This document shows positions 31,462 through 42,004 of a stretch of DNA of 64,000 bases, piece by piece. The DNA lies in the NCBI GenBank assembly GCA_026018925.1, contig JAKSZU010000004.1:39885233-39949232 (forward strand), read 5' to 3'. Source of the DNA: Tupaia tana. Taxonomy: Eukaryota; Chordata; Mammalia; Scandentia; Tupaiidae. The translations under genes were made by a program, and so were the position numbers. Below the pieces are notes generated by a model that had not been told where the DNA came from, ran no database searches, and worked only from the letters and a program-made list of their open reading frames with translations. Within the stretch, counting starts at the first letter, position 1. Each line of letters starts with the position of its first letter.

Positions 31462-32690
31462 TGAAAAGAGCTTTCACGTACCCTTTATTTCCTGTTAAAT
31501 ATCATATCCAGATTAACCCAGGTATCACTTGAACTGCTGGTGACTTAGCCTGAGGTTGAAATTCTCTAATGATCCCAAACTGTTCCAAGTGCAGCAGCTG
31601 GTGCAATACAGTTGGTCATGGTAATCCATGATCTATAGGTTTCCCTGAGGTTCGTAGTCAGCTCTACTTGTGTAAGAGTGGCCATTCAAAGTGGGGCTAG
31701 CATCCTTCTACATTTTTAGCTTTTCTTTAAAAGGAGATACTAAGGACTGACAGTGCTAAACTTTTCCTGAGTCTTTTGCTTCTGCAAAACAGTATTGATT
31801 AAGAAATCCCTCCACCCTTTTATGTTCCAGGAAATGACCTACTGCAAAGAGCTACCTTTCCCCTACATGACTTAGATCAGCTTCCTAAATGAATTCCATG
31901 TTTACTTATGACAAACCCAGATGCATATCCACCACATTTCCATTATATGTCTTGTAAATGGTTAGCTGAACTGTTCACCCTCTCTCGCCAATCTGGACAA
32001 AATACCTGTTAGTTAGACTTGGCCAAACTGTGGACAGGCTTCTCTACTTCCTTTGAGCCCCCAAATTTGGCCCAGCCTTAAACTTTTGGTGCTTAAAGCA
32101 GGAATTTGGACAAAAAATAGCTTTCACTTAAAAGAGTAAGCCTGTTGCAAAAACAATATGTCCTGTTCAATTATCTGTTCATGCCCATCTGCTCATTTCA
32201 CCCCCCCACATCCATGTGCAGAAACGTAATGGCAGTTAAAAAGAGAGTTAAAGTCAGGCTTTCCTTCTTCCTCAAATGCACTGATACACTGCGATATTTC
32301 CTTTTCAGAACCACCACAGAATTAGTCTTCATAATAATTTATTAAGTGCATGGAAATGAGGGGAATAATAAACAGAGAATCTACCGTTCATTGAATAGAG
32401 TTTCTATTTTAGGTCAAGGAAGGTACTGGAATATTCCTTAACAAAATTGGAGGAAACTAGAGTTAAAAGTTAACTACTTAAATGAGGTAACCTCCCTTTA
32501 AATAACTTATTATTTAAATAAGGTAACAAAGAATGATTAAGATTTAGTCAGGGGAGCTAGTCAATATATAAGAATAGATCACCAATTTTCAGACCTTTCT
32601 TAATTTTAATGGAAAGAGGCATGAGAGATTAGGCACTTCCATTTCTGGAACTAGTCCCCAGAAATTTCTAAGAAAACAGAACATTAAAAA
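31462..32690. other. No gene recognised
   Basis: Unassigned sequence. A local duplication of TTAAATAA(C/G)GTAAC-type motifs lies near 32478-32530. Confidence 0.4.
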
Positions 32691-32696
32691 GGAGGA

Positions 32697-33072
32697 TACT
32701 ATGGTTTGGATAATGGTTTGTTCCCTAAAGCTTCACGTTTAGGAAGTTGGTGTGAGGAGATGGTGATGTTTAGGAGTCTATAACTGCATGATGGTAATTA
32801 CAGTCTCAAGTCTCAAGACCCAGTGAGTTCCAGCTCTCAGGAGACAGGGTTAATTCTCATAAGGCCTGGATCTTATAAAAGAGAGAGCACTGCCCATAGC
32901 TAGCTCTCTCTTCACAAGTGCCTGCCATCTTCTGTGCTTCTGTTGTAGGCTATCCTGATGTCAGTTCTACACAGGCAGACTTTTCAGCCGACAGAATTAT
33001 GAGTCAATAAAAATCTGATGCTTTAATCACCCTGTCACAGGTAGCTGTGAGCAGTGCAATAATGGACCAAGA
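32697..33072 (+). mobile_element. MaLR (MST/THE-like) solo LTR
   Basis: CTATGGTTTGGATAATGGTT is the typical 'ctatggtttggatgtttgtcc' start. AGACAGGGTTAATTCTCATA, TATAAAAGAGAGAGCACTGC, GACTTTTCAGCCGACAGAAT, TATGAGTCAATAAAAATCTG (polyadenylation region) and AATGGACCAAGAGG follow in the expected order. No internal region is adjacent. Confidence 0.85.
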
Positions 33073-33738
33073 GGATTTTCTAATACAAATATTATATCGT
33101 TTTTTAAAAATGGCTTTATTTATCTTTCACTAGGCCCTGACATAGAGAAACAGGCATGGAGGGATTTTTTTTTTTGTGGAGGATAGATTCTTAGGTAGCT
33201 CTACTTAGCATGATTGATGAATTTTTTCCTCCATTGCATAATTCGCAATAAGAGTTCTGTTTCCAGGGTATTTGTTAATTGAGATATCATTGTACAAGGC
33301 AGCATGCAATACATTCATTTTCAAAGTTTCATTTAAAAAATGGCATTGTTCCTTGGCTTGAAATTATACTACATAATAGCAGAATGTTTAGGTTCTGTAA
33401 GTTTATAAATGGAATGGTTTATAATGTTTCAATTATAGGTATATTATGAAAATCATTATTTTTTGCTTGTGTTGTCTAATCACATTCTGAAGATGTATAG
33501 AGGTGATTAGAAACACTTTGACATGCAATGTAACACAACGCCTTTTGAAATGATATTTATGACTGGTAATATGTGTGCTTCAGCTTTCTCTGAGCAATCA
33601 TTGTCTTAAAGAATGGAGGTAACTACACTTGTAGCAATGAGAATATAGTGTGTAGTAAAAGTTAAAAATAAAGCCAGAAAATAAAGTTTTTCAAATTCTA
33701 CTATTACAACATATGGGTCGCTTACAAAAATAAGAATA
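33073..33738. other. No gene recognised
   Basis: AT-rich and unassigned. A small hairpin (TCTAATCAC at 33475-33483, GTGATTAGA at 33503-33511) is present. Confidence 0.4.
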
Positions 33739-34001
33739 GTGGGGGATGGCAGATGTTGGGGAGGCTGGATCCTAATGGCTGATTCATTGGTTTGAATACC
33801 AGATTGGTAGCTTGAAAAATATGCTGGACACATGTGCCTGTGTGCTCAAAACTCTCTAGAGGAGAATCAAGAAGAAAGAAATATATAAGGCCATCCACTT
33901 GGCGGGGGGAGGTGATTTCTTACTTTCTGTCTCTTCCTCCTCTTTCTCTCTGTCTCTCTCCAGTGAGCACATGGGCCCTATAGCAAAACTTTAAAAAAGA
34001 A
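33739..34001 (+). mobile_element. SINE-A, old diverged copy
   Basis: GGGGGATGGCAGATGTTGGG, GGTTTGAATACCAGATTGGT, ACACATGTGCCTGTGTGCTC, GAGGTGATTTCTTACTTTCT and GGGCCCTATAGCAAAACTTT preserve the order of the family despite heavy substitution. Confidence 0.82.
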
Positions 34002-34515
34002 AAAAGAATACCAGAGGGAAGAATAGAATTATATCAATCATTAAAATTTCACTATACAAAGAATAGCGATAGTAGGGGAGGAGCAGAAATGTTGAAAAGT
34101 CATCATTGGCACACATGATTTTTCATGTTGTATTTTACCAAGCACTAATCAATTAGCCAAAATAGAATGGCATGTAACTGTCAACTACTAATACTGGAAT
34201 AGCTCTACATTCATATTAATAGAATTTACAGCTGCTGGATAGACTAGTACTACTGCTCTGCTTCATTATGCTAATTTCATTTTGAAAGTATTTTCTTTTA
34301 ATTACCTTAGCTGGCCACCTGCAATAAAAACATAAACATTAGTTTCTTTTAAAGACAAGAGTCTGAAATTCCCTGGAAGGAAATGTGCTGATATCAAATT
34401 TTTACTTTTCCCAATACAGGATACCTCTTCTTACAGAATCTAGGTCAACTTTAATTCTTCCATCCCTTCTTCAATTTCCTTTTTTGAACTCTGTTTATAA
34501 AACCTGATCATCATC
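34002..34515. other. No gene recognised; AT-rich with TAATTA-type motifs
   Basis: Contains ATGCTAAT and TTTTAATTACCTTA near 34268-34308. Such motifs are expected by chance at this base composition and I do not call a regulatory element. Confidence 0.35.
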
Positions 34516-34718
34516 GGGGCCAACAGGTGGTAGGGTAATTAAGTTGCTAGACTCCCACATGGCCAACCACATGGTCTACCAGTCCCAGACCTGGTGGCTT
34601 GCTTTCTCCTTTTCCCTCTCACACACGCACACACACATGCCCTATAGCAAATTTTAAAATAATGTGACAATAGCAATAAGTAAAACTAAATAATTCTTAA
34701 CAAACAAACAAAAAAACA
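34516..34718 (+). mobile_element. SINE-A short subtype
   Basis: GGGGCCAACAGGTGGTAGGG, AATTAAGTTGCTAGACTCCC, CAGTCCCAGACCTGGTGGCT, then TGCTTTCTCCTTTTCCCTCT, ACACAC units and GCCCTATAGCAAATTTTAAA, with an AT-rich tail ending CAAACAAACAAAAAAA. Confidence 0.83.
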
Positions 34719-35285
34719 TGGTTATAGAAGAAATAGTAGCATATTTCAAAACATATTTCAGATCTTGTAGGCTATCACCCCAGCCTCACAGGATTTGGTC
34801 TCCCATGTGACGTGATAACCAATTATTCAATGGGCCATTTATATATCTTATAAGGTTAGCTGCAACAGGAAAATGGAGAAACAGTGACTACTATGACTAT
34901 GAGTAATTGCCTTATTTATTTTTGCTGTGAAATTATGTATTTGGTAAGGAGCAATGTTTAGTGGCATATTTGATCCTAATTAAGATGTTTTGTGAGTCTG
35001 AATGTGGAAGCACTGTAAGAATACCAAGCATATGTCTATCAGGAGTTTGTCTAATCAGTCTGGATAAACCACTGCCCACTATGTAAGGAAAGAAGTCCAG
35101 TATAATCATTCTGTTACTCCCCTGAAATGATGTTTATTCTGGGATCAATAATGATTTCATTTATTAGCAGGCTGGGAACAGACTTGACCAGTAGTCAGAT
35201 CAGCCCAGGTAAATGAGCACCTCCATAATCTTCAATCTATGACATCACGCCCACTTGGCCATTGAGCAAGTATTATAAACTAGGT
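34719..35285. other. No gene recognised
   Basis: Unassigned. Confidence 0.4.
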
Positions 35286-35705
35286 TCCTGGAGTTGCCAT
35301 AACACATTGCCAGAAACTGGATAGATTACAAAGAATACAAATTTACTCTCCATAGTTCTGAAAGGTCAGAAGTCTAAATCAAGGTGTTGGCAGGATTGAT
35401 TCTTACTGGAGAACCATTAAAAAAAAAAAAATCTGTCCTGTCCTTCTCTTCTAGTTTTTGGAGATTGTCAGTAACTCTTCATGCTTTTTACATAACTCCA
35501 GTCTCAGGTGCCATCTTACATGGTCTTCTTCCCTGTGTGTCTTTTTGTCTTAAATATCTCTCATCTTTTGCTAATAAGGATAGCAGTCATTTGATTTAGG
35601 AAACATTCTAAACCAAGGGTAATATTCTAGATCCTTCAAATAAACTGTAAAGATCTTATTTCCAAATAAGGTCACATCCATATGTACCAGGTGCTAGAAA
35701 TTAGT
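35286..35705 (-). mobile_element. MaLR/ERVL-like LTR, antisense
   Basis: GTTGCCATAACACATTGCCA, CTCCATAGTTCTGAAAGGTC, AGAAGTCTAAATCAAGGTGT, TGGCAGGATTGATTCTTACT, TCTTATTTCCAAATAAGGTC and ACATCC track the antisense MLT-type LTR sequence ('cacagttctggaggctagaagtccaagatcaaggtgtcagcagggttggttcctt ... ctatttccaaataaggtcacat'). Confidence 0.8.
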
Positions 35706-36137
35706 CATATCTTGTTGTAAGACACAGATCAACTCTCTATACTGCAGGCTGAAGAAAGAGGAAGAGAACTTGATTGAGCACAACCAAAGTTTCATCTTAT
35801 CTTCATGATGACTGAGATAGTTCTTTGCCCTGATTACGTTTTGGTTATTCACACTGAACACAAACACAATTACAGTCTGGGCCTGTATTAATGTGTCCAC
35901 CATATACCATATCTGTACATCTGTTTGCTGAAAATTTATAAAGCTTTTCTTTCCTTCACATATTGCCCATCTGGACAAATCTTTAGCCACACTTTGTGAA
36001 TCAGATATATACACTATAGATTTATACACTATTAATTCATCATCTCTTGATTAAGGTAAAGAGATAAGTAGGTCTACTACTTAAATTCCTTCCCTTTGGT
36101 AGAATTCCCTACTCTTCTCTCAGAAATTGCCTTATGT

Positions 36138-36155
36138 TAAAAAAAAAAGAAAGAA
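36138..36155 (+). mobile_element. Tail-only retroinsertion (A-rich, 18 bp) with TSD
   Basis: An insert TAAAAAAAAAAGAAAGAA lies between two perfect 16-bp copies of AGAAATTGCCTTATGT (36122-36137 and 36156-36171). It is best explained as target-primed reverse transcription that copied only the poly(A) tail of an RNA. A slippage-mediated duplication with expansion of an A-run cannot be fully excluded. Confidence 0.65.
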
Positions 36156-36191
36156 AGAAATTGCCTTATGTAAACTCATAATATTGCAATG

Positions 36192-37385
36192 CAGTCATGT
36201 ATCACATAAATACATTTCAGTCAACAATGGACCATATATATGATGGTGGTCCCATAAGTTTATAATGGAGCTAAAAATTCCTATCATCTTGTGATATTGT
36301 AGCCATTATAATGTCAAAGCACAATGTAATATTTATAAGTTGTGGGGAAGTAGGTATTAAAAAACCTACTCTGCTGCCAGTCCTATGAAAGTATAGCAAA
36401 AGCATTATATACTGTCCTTAATACTTGATAATAATCATAAAGGATGTTACTGGTTTATATATCTACATACTATATTTTTGTAATTATTTTTGTGGGTACT
36501 TCTAATTGTGAAAAAAAAAAAGTTTAAAGGAATATGCTATGTAACCCCAACAGCAGCCTCATACATCACATATTTACTGAGTCTCTTAATTGCATCATTT
36601 TATCTTATGCTCAATTTTCATCTCAAGTTGTTTTGTTCAGCATGGCCATTCTAGTGAGGCAAATGTGGAAGCAGAACACAGTGATACTCATGATCCTGGC
36701 CCTACGTAGTCCTTGGCTAGTATGTGTGTTTGTGTCTTTGTTTTTAACAAAAAAAAGCTTAAAAAGTAAAATAAATGAATAATAATTTTGAAAATAGAAC
36801 AAAGCTTATAAGAATCTTTAAAAGAAAAGTTTTTTGTACAGCTGTCCAATGTGTTTAGGTTTTCAGCTACGTGTCATTATAAAAAAAAGTCAAAAAGTTA
36901 AACAAAAAGTTTATTAAGTAAAATAATTGTAGTAAGCTGTTAATTTGTTGTTGAAGAAATTTTTTTATAAATATAATGTAGCCTAAGTGTTCAGTGTTTA
37001 TAAAGTGTACAGTAGTATATAGTAATGTCTTAAGCCTTCACATTCATTCATCACTCCCTCACTGACACCTAGAGCAACTTCCACTCCTCCAAGCAGCATT
37101 CATGGTAAGTGTCCTATAAGGTGTACTGTTTTTAATGTACTATTTTTGTATCTTTTCTGTTTAGACACACAAATACTGACCATTGCATTAAAATTGCCTA
37201 CAGTATGCAGTATGGTATTGTAACAAGCTATACAGATTGGTAGCTATACCACACAGCATAGGTGTGTTGTAGGCTATACTGTCTAGGTTTGTGTAAGTAT
37301 ACTCTATGATGTCATACAACACCAAAGTCACATAACAATGTATTTCTCAGCACACATGTTGACTATTGAGTAACATATGTCTACA
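36192..37385 (+). mobile_element. Tigger/MER2-type (pogo-like) DNA transposon, internally deleted
   Basis: The left terminus starts CAGTCATGTATCACATAAAT; GGTCCCATAAGTTTATAATG follows, as in MER2/Tigger1. The right half matches the remembered Tigger1 3' region closely: GATCCTGGCCCTACGTAGTC, TATGTGTGTTTGTGTCTTTG, TTTTTGTACAGCTGTCCAAT, GCCTTCACATTCATTCATCA, GTGTTGTAGGCTATACTGTC, TAGGTTTGTGTAAGTATACT, and a degraded right terminus after TATTTCTCAGCACACATG. At about 1.2 kb it has lost most of the transposase. The remaining frame at 36534-36782 is not functional. An ancient, shared mammalian insertion is expected. Confidence 0.88.
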
Positions 37386-37529
37386 GTTCTCTTCTGGTAA
37401 GTTACCAGCATGTTGGATAGAATGATTAGTAACACTGGCCTAATATTTTTCTCTTTCAATCAACTAGTTATAGAGAACTTTCTATGAGAGAGGGTATTAA
37501 ATTTTGTGGACAAAATTCTCTGCCTTCAT

Positions 37530-37806
37530 TTATTTATTTACTTATTTTATTAATTTTTAGAGAGATTTTTTGCTATTATAGGTCCCATGTGCTCACTAGA
37601 GAGAGACAGAGAGACAGCGAGAAATCACCCCCTGGTGGGCGGGTATAGCCACACTGTAACCCCTTCTCCTCCATTCTCATCTTGGGATCTTGGGCACACA
37701 TGCACACACGTCTGGTGTGAGTTTTAAGCCACTGGGTCCAGGACTTGAACCATTATCCGCTACGTGGGAGTCCAGCAATGTATCTATTATGCCATCTGCT
37801 GGTCCC
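37530..37806 (-). mobile_element. SINE-A
   Basis: A TTTA-type tail, AGAGATTTTTTGCTATTATA, GGTCCCATGTGCTCACTAGA, ... GGACTTGAACCATTATCCGC, TACGTGGGAGTCCAGCAATG, ... CCATCTGCTGGTCCC. TSD not clear. Confidence 0.9.
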
Positions 37807-38352
37807 ATCATTATAACTAAAGTCCTATGGGAATGCAATCACATTATTTTGTTTACATATTGTTGATGCTTACACACTATAATAACAGTGTGGAATAGAT
37901 GTGATCAAGATCATTAAGTACCACAAAGCCTAAATTATTTTACTAGCCCATTATGGAAAAGTAATCTTTGTTCCATGGGGTCATATAGGTTGGTCAAAAG
38001 ACATTAAACAAGAAAGTTGCTAGAAATAGTCCAAGGTCATGCAACTTAATTATGCCTTCAAGACCTGCTCACTCCCAATATTATATATGGACATCCACAT
38101 GATAATAATGTGTTAATGTGTTTGTTCACTTGTTGAATTATTGGTTCAGATAAGTCCCATTTTGTAAAATAGTCTGGGATTCAGATATTACTTGTGGCCC
38201 ATAGTAAACCAGAAATTGCTATTCTATAAGAAAATAATTATTTTCAAACAGGAATATGTCCCTATTCCCCAAATCCTATAATCCACCCTTGAATTAATTT
38301 GTGTCAATAATATCCCTATCTACTATAGACACTTTTAATTACATCTAATCTA

Positions 38353-38624
38353 GGGACCAGCAGTTAGAGTAATGGCTATGTCACTGGACTCCCATGTGGT
38401 TGACCATGGTTCGCGTCCCAGACCCAGTGACTTAAAACTCACGCTGGGCGCATGTGCGTGCGTGCCCAAGATCCCGAGAGGAGAATGGAGGAAAAGGGAT
38501 TGCGGCATGGCCCTACCCCCGGGGGGTGATTTCTCGCTTTCTGTCTCTCTGTCTCTCTCTGTCTGGCGAGCACATGCATCCTATGGCAAAAACTTCTCCA
38601 AAAAAAAAAAAAAAAAGACAAAAA
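38353..38624 (+). mobile_element. SINE-A, young
   Basis: GGGACCAGCAGTTAGAGTAA, TGGCTATGTCACTGGACTCC, GGTTCGCGTCCCAGACCCAG, GCATGTGCGTGCGTGCCCAA, ... ATCCTATGGCAAAAACTTCT and an A-tail. The 12-bp TSD ACATCTAATCTA is at 38341-38352 and 38625-38636. Confidence 0.95.
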
Positions 38625-39387
38625 ACATCTAATCTATAAGTTCATATGAACCAAGTGGAAGGAAGTCTGCATTGCATAATGGATCCATTGCTAATTCTTC
38701 TTTTACTCTACACAGCTCTCAAAACTGTTAAGATTATAGATTATTTAATTATTTAACCAAAGAAACACCCATGAATAAAGTATATGTTGCTTGTAAAATC
38801 TAAATAGGTCCAACAAGCATTATGCTTCTTAGTAATGGGTTATATAAGGAACGAAATAAATCTTCCACTTTGTGTATGTCCCAGATCACTATATTTAAGA
38901 ACACTTCACTAAATATCTTTAGTTTTGATAAATGTGTCTTCCACACTATGATTTATATATGTTACCAAGTCATTTAGGACACTTCTGTTTATGATGTCTA
39001 ATAAGCATGATGTCATCAATGGGAGGGACCAGTGTGATGTTCTTGCAAACACAAAATGAACAACATTCTTGTGGTCTAAATTATGACATAGAGTCAAAGA
39101 ACCAACATGCTCTGAGATAATACAGTAAAGTTGTACAGTTGTCACTGCTAGATGAAATCAAACTATTTCTCATGGTCTTTGCCAAACAGTGTAAGAAAAG
39201 CACTTTGCAGCTTAATAACTTTGTACCAAATGCCGAGAGCTGTGTTGATTTGCTTCAGTTAAGAGCCCAAACTAGAATAGCAGCTGTAATTGGAGTGACC
39301 ACCTGTTTACGTTTATGATAATGCCCAATCATTCTTCAGGGCCCATTGATCTTGTTCACAGTCAAAAAGTAACTTAATTTCTAGTAC

Positions 39388-39669
39388 AGTGGTGTGTGCT
39401 CCTGAAACAGTTTACTCCACATGCTGGGCCCACATGGGATGCCTGAGTTTGTTTCCTGGTGCAACCTAAATACTGAACACAAAGGCATGTGTTCGCAATC
39501 CCAGTGAATTGGGAAGCTGAGGGAGGTGAATTTTCAACTGGACTGGTTGGAAGTGTATTCATATTGGGTAAATTCATTTTACAAGCTAAGTGATGTATAG
39601 TGATTGAATATATAAAATAAATTAAAAAAAATAAGAGTGATGCTGGCCTAGTCAACAAAGCAACACCCT

Positions 39670-39704
<35 letters not shown>

Positions 39705-39780
39705 AGGAGTGGTGGCACACTCCTCTTGTCTCAGCTAGGATGCTGAGGTAGGAGGAGCATGGCAGTGAGTTACTGTTTAA
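39388..39780 (+). mobile_element. tRNA/7SL composite SINE (dimeric Alu-like), split by an L1 end
   Basis: The head GTACAGTGGTGTGTGCTCCT ... CATGCTGGGCCCACATGGGA ... GTTTGTTTCCTGGTGCAACC is followed by a first 7SL-like monomer (AGGCATGTGTTCGCAATCCC, AGTGAATTGGGAAGCTGAGG), interrupted at 39525-39635. It continues TGATGCTGGCCTAGTCAACA, AAGCAACACCCTATCTT, the A-linker 39676-39701, and a second monomer CCAGGAGTGGTGGCACACTC ... TGCTGAGGTAGGAGGAGCAT. The A-linker between two monomers is the Alu-type dimer plan. Confidence 0.78.
39525..39635 (+). mobile_element. Short 5'-truncated L1 3' end inside the 7SL SINE
   Basis: TTCAACTGGACTGGTTGGAA, GTGTATTCATATTGGGTAAA, TTTTACAAGCTAAGTGATGT and ATAGTGATTGAATATATAAA match the L1 3' ends at 25219-25330 and 60148-60240. 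The insertion splits the first 7SL monomer. The flanks GAGGTGA / AGAGTGA suggest a short imperfect TSD. Confidence 0.78.
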
Positions 39781-40707
39781 ATAATAACAATGATAGTGTA
39801 AATTATGTGGCATTGTTATAGGAATCATTATGTTGCATCTTTCAAATATTTGTTAGTGGCACTGCTTTCTGAAATGCTCCTAGAGATGCAGTATTGCATT
39901 TGATTTTCTATTCTGGTAGATATTGCCATTATCGTGGCTTCTACTTGGCCCTTCATAATAATAGGCCTTACTGCACAGGTCAGAAAGTCAATATGGAGAT
40001 TTCACTAGTTGCCAAAAATGTCTATTTCACTGTACATTCAAGGACTGATTATGGCTGCCTAATCACTGGGGCTTACTTTGAGAAGGTCTTAGACTAAAAT
40101 TCAATTTAATACCTGACCTCTATAAGCCCCTTCTTGGACTATTGAACCACAGTGTTATTTTAGGTCCCTGGGGATTAATGTCAAATCATAGCCATTGTTT
40201 AGTAATCCTCCCAAAGTCTAAGTATTTCTCTCCATCTCTTCAATTGCTTTAGAAAAGATTTGAAGATTTACAATATTACTTGTGGCAGTATTGCAAGGAA
40301 ACTTGGCTTTCCCTTCAGTAAAGCCACTCTTGGTCTGTGGTACTGAGACTGGGGAAAGCTCATTGTGACTTCTCAAGTCTGAGTTCCAGCAACCAGACCT
40401 ATAGTTTTTATGTTATTTAGATTAAGTATTATTTCTATCTCTTCTAGTCCTAGGAACATCAATTACTTAGCCATTGCAAAAATCTTACAGGTCAAACATG
40501 ATTGCTTCTTGATTTTGCTGCCATTGTGTTCACTATACTCCATGTCTTATATGGTGTTTGAAGTCCTACTCTTTGAAGTCCTACTATCAGGTCTCTACTA
40601 TTTCAGAAACCTATTAACCCCATTAAATTTAAGAAATCATTGTTTAACCACGATCTCTTCTAGATACCTTTTCTGGTCTACATAGGAAATTATCTATAAA
40701 GCCTTTT

Positions 40708-40960
40708 TTTTTTTTTTTTTTTTTTTTTTGAGAGAGAGAGATTTTTGACAGGGCATGTGCACTCACCAGAGAGACAGAAAGCGAGAAATCACCCTCCAGG
40801 GGGGATGGCCACACTGCAAACACTTCTCCTCCAGTCTCCTCTTAGATCTTGGACATGCACACAACTGGTGTGAGTCTCAAGCTGCTGGGTCTAGGACTCA
40901 AACCGCTGTCGACTATGTGGGAGTCCAGCGATTTAACCACTATGCCATCTGCTGGTCCCC
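40708..40960 (-). mobile_element. SINE-A
   Basis: Poly-T to about 40729, GAGAGAGAGAGATTTTTGAC, AGGGCATGTGCACTCACCAG, a shortened middle (CTTAGATCTTGGACATGCAC), CAAACCGCTGTCGACTATGT, ... CCATCTGCTGGTCCCC. The flanks share CTATAAAGC(C)TTTT (about 40694-40707; 40963-40975). Confidence 0.92.
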
Positions 40961-41039
40961 AACTATAAAGCTTTTAATAGATGCTGATGCTGTCTTTACA
41001 AAAGTATTGAGAAGTTCCTTGTTGCAAGAAATGCCTACT

Positions 41040-41206
41040 ATCTGTCCAAGTGATTCTCCTTTGTGGTCTTTGGTCCAGCAGCATTATTTGGGAACTTATT
41101 TAAAATGTAAATCCTCTACCTTCTACCCAGACCTACTGAATCAGAAGGCCCAGTACTCTGGATTAACAGGTCTTTCTAGTTTGTAATCCCTAAGAACCAC
41201 CATTCT
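41040..41206 (+). mobile_element. MER5A-type hAT-Charlie element
   Basis: TGGTCTTTGGTCCAGCAGCA, TTATTTGGGAACTTATTTAA, AATGTAAATCC, CCCAGACCTACTGAATCAGA, AGGCCCAGTACTCTGGATTA and CCCTAAGAACCACCATTC follow MER5A from end to end ('ggtccagcagcatcagcatcacctgggaacttgttagaaatgcaaat ... cccagacctactgaatcaga ... gagaaccact'). Non-autonomous DNA transposon fossil. Confidence 0.88.
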
Positions 41207-41710
41207 ATAGTACACCACTAAAGTTCTTATATTGCATGTTAGTTATCACTGAGTTGAAGTTTCGAATGAGTTTACATTTTTAACTCAATCAAATAAATTG
41301 TTTGATCCAATCCCAACTGCTTATACTAACATGGTAAATACTAAATATTGGCACAAGAGTTTGCTCAGGCTACCATTACAAATACCACAGACCATGTCAT
41401 TAAAGAACACAAACATTTCCTCACAGTTCTGGAAGTCGGAAGTTCAAGACCAAAGTGTCAACAGGTTTGATTCCTTCTGGAGCCTCTCTCTTGGGCTTCT
41501 AGATGGTTGCCTTCTCGTTGAGTCCCCACATGGTCTTACTGTGATAGGCAGTTAGTTAGTCGTGAGCAGGCAGCCCTAAGAGAAAAGTGAAAGGCTCATC
41601 TAGCTCCGGGTGCCAGGAGGGCGAGGCAATTTGCCATCTTCCTTCCTTGAGGCCTGAGGGAAGTGCACAGGGATGATTCGTAGATTTTTCTCTTATCAAA
41701 ATGACCTAGG

Positions 41711-41993
41711 GGGACCAGCAGTTAGTGTAATGGCTATGTCACTGGACTCCCACGTAGTCGACCGCGGTTCGAGTCCCGGACCCGGCGGCTTAAACTCACG
41801 CCGGGCGCGTGTGCGTGCGTGCCCAAGATCCCGAGAGGAGAATGGAGGAGAAGGGATTGCGGCGTGGCCATCCCCCCTGGGGGGGTGATTTCCTGCTTTC
41901 TATCTCTCTGTCTCTCTCTGTCTGTCTGGCGAGCGCACGCGCCCTATAGCAAAAACCTCTCCAAAAAAAAAAAAAGAAAAAAAAAAAAAAAAA
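41711..41993 (+). mobile_element. SINE-A, youngest-looking copy
   Basis: Nearly all CpGs are intact: GACTCCCACGTAGTCGACCG, CGGTTCGAGTCCCGGACCCG, CTCACGCCGGGCGCGTGTGC, CTGGCGAGCGCACGCGCCC. The A and B boxes look functional and the A-tail is long. The TSD GACCTAGG is at 41703-41710 and 41994-42001. Best local proxy for the family consensus. Confidence 0.96.
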
Positions 41994-42004
41994 GACCTAG
42001 GCAA

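Larger units (their letters stand above)
37960..40690 (-). mobile_element. ERV-L internal region (pol) remnant, antisense
   Basis: Plus-strand blocks such as GATGTCATCAATGGGAGGGA, CCAGTGTGATGTTCTTGCAA, TCTAAATTATGACATAGAGT, GTGTTGATTTGCTTCAGTTA, GCAGCTGTAATTGGAGTGAC and CACCTGTTTACGTTTATGAT (38995-39330) read as the antisense of the ERV-L reverse transcriptase. The right part (39800-40250), with CTTCTACTTGGCCCTTCATA and CACTGGGGCTTACTTTGAGA, continues the internal region. Many stops and indels make it an old inactive fossil. SINE-A 38353-38624 and the 7SL composite 39388-39780 inserted into it later. The left limit is uncertain. No LTR of the same element is recognised at either end. Confidence 0.72.

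Noticed and set aside
34268-34308. Homeodomain/octamer-like motifs (ATGCTAAT, TTTTAATTAC) as an enhancer
   Set aside because: Such motifs are common by chance in sequence this AT-rich. No conservation data are available.
40755-41186. 143-codon forward frame
   Set aside because: It covers an antisense SINE-A and a MER5A element, so it cannot be a conserved exon.
41711-41790. tRNA gene in the SINE-A head
   Set aside because: A and B boxes are clear, but the acceptor and anticodon stems do not pair as a tRNA, the sequence continues into the SINE body, and about 40 similar copies have TSDs. SINE promoter, not a tRNA gene.
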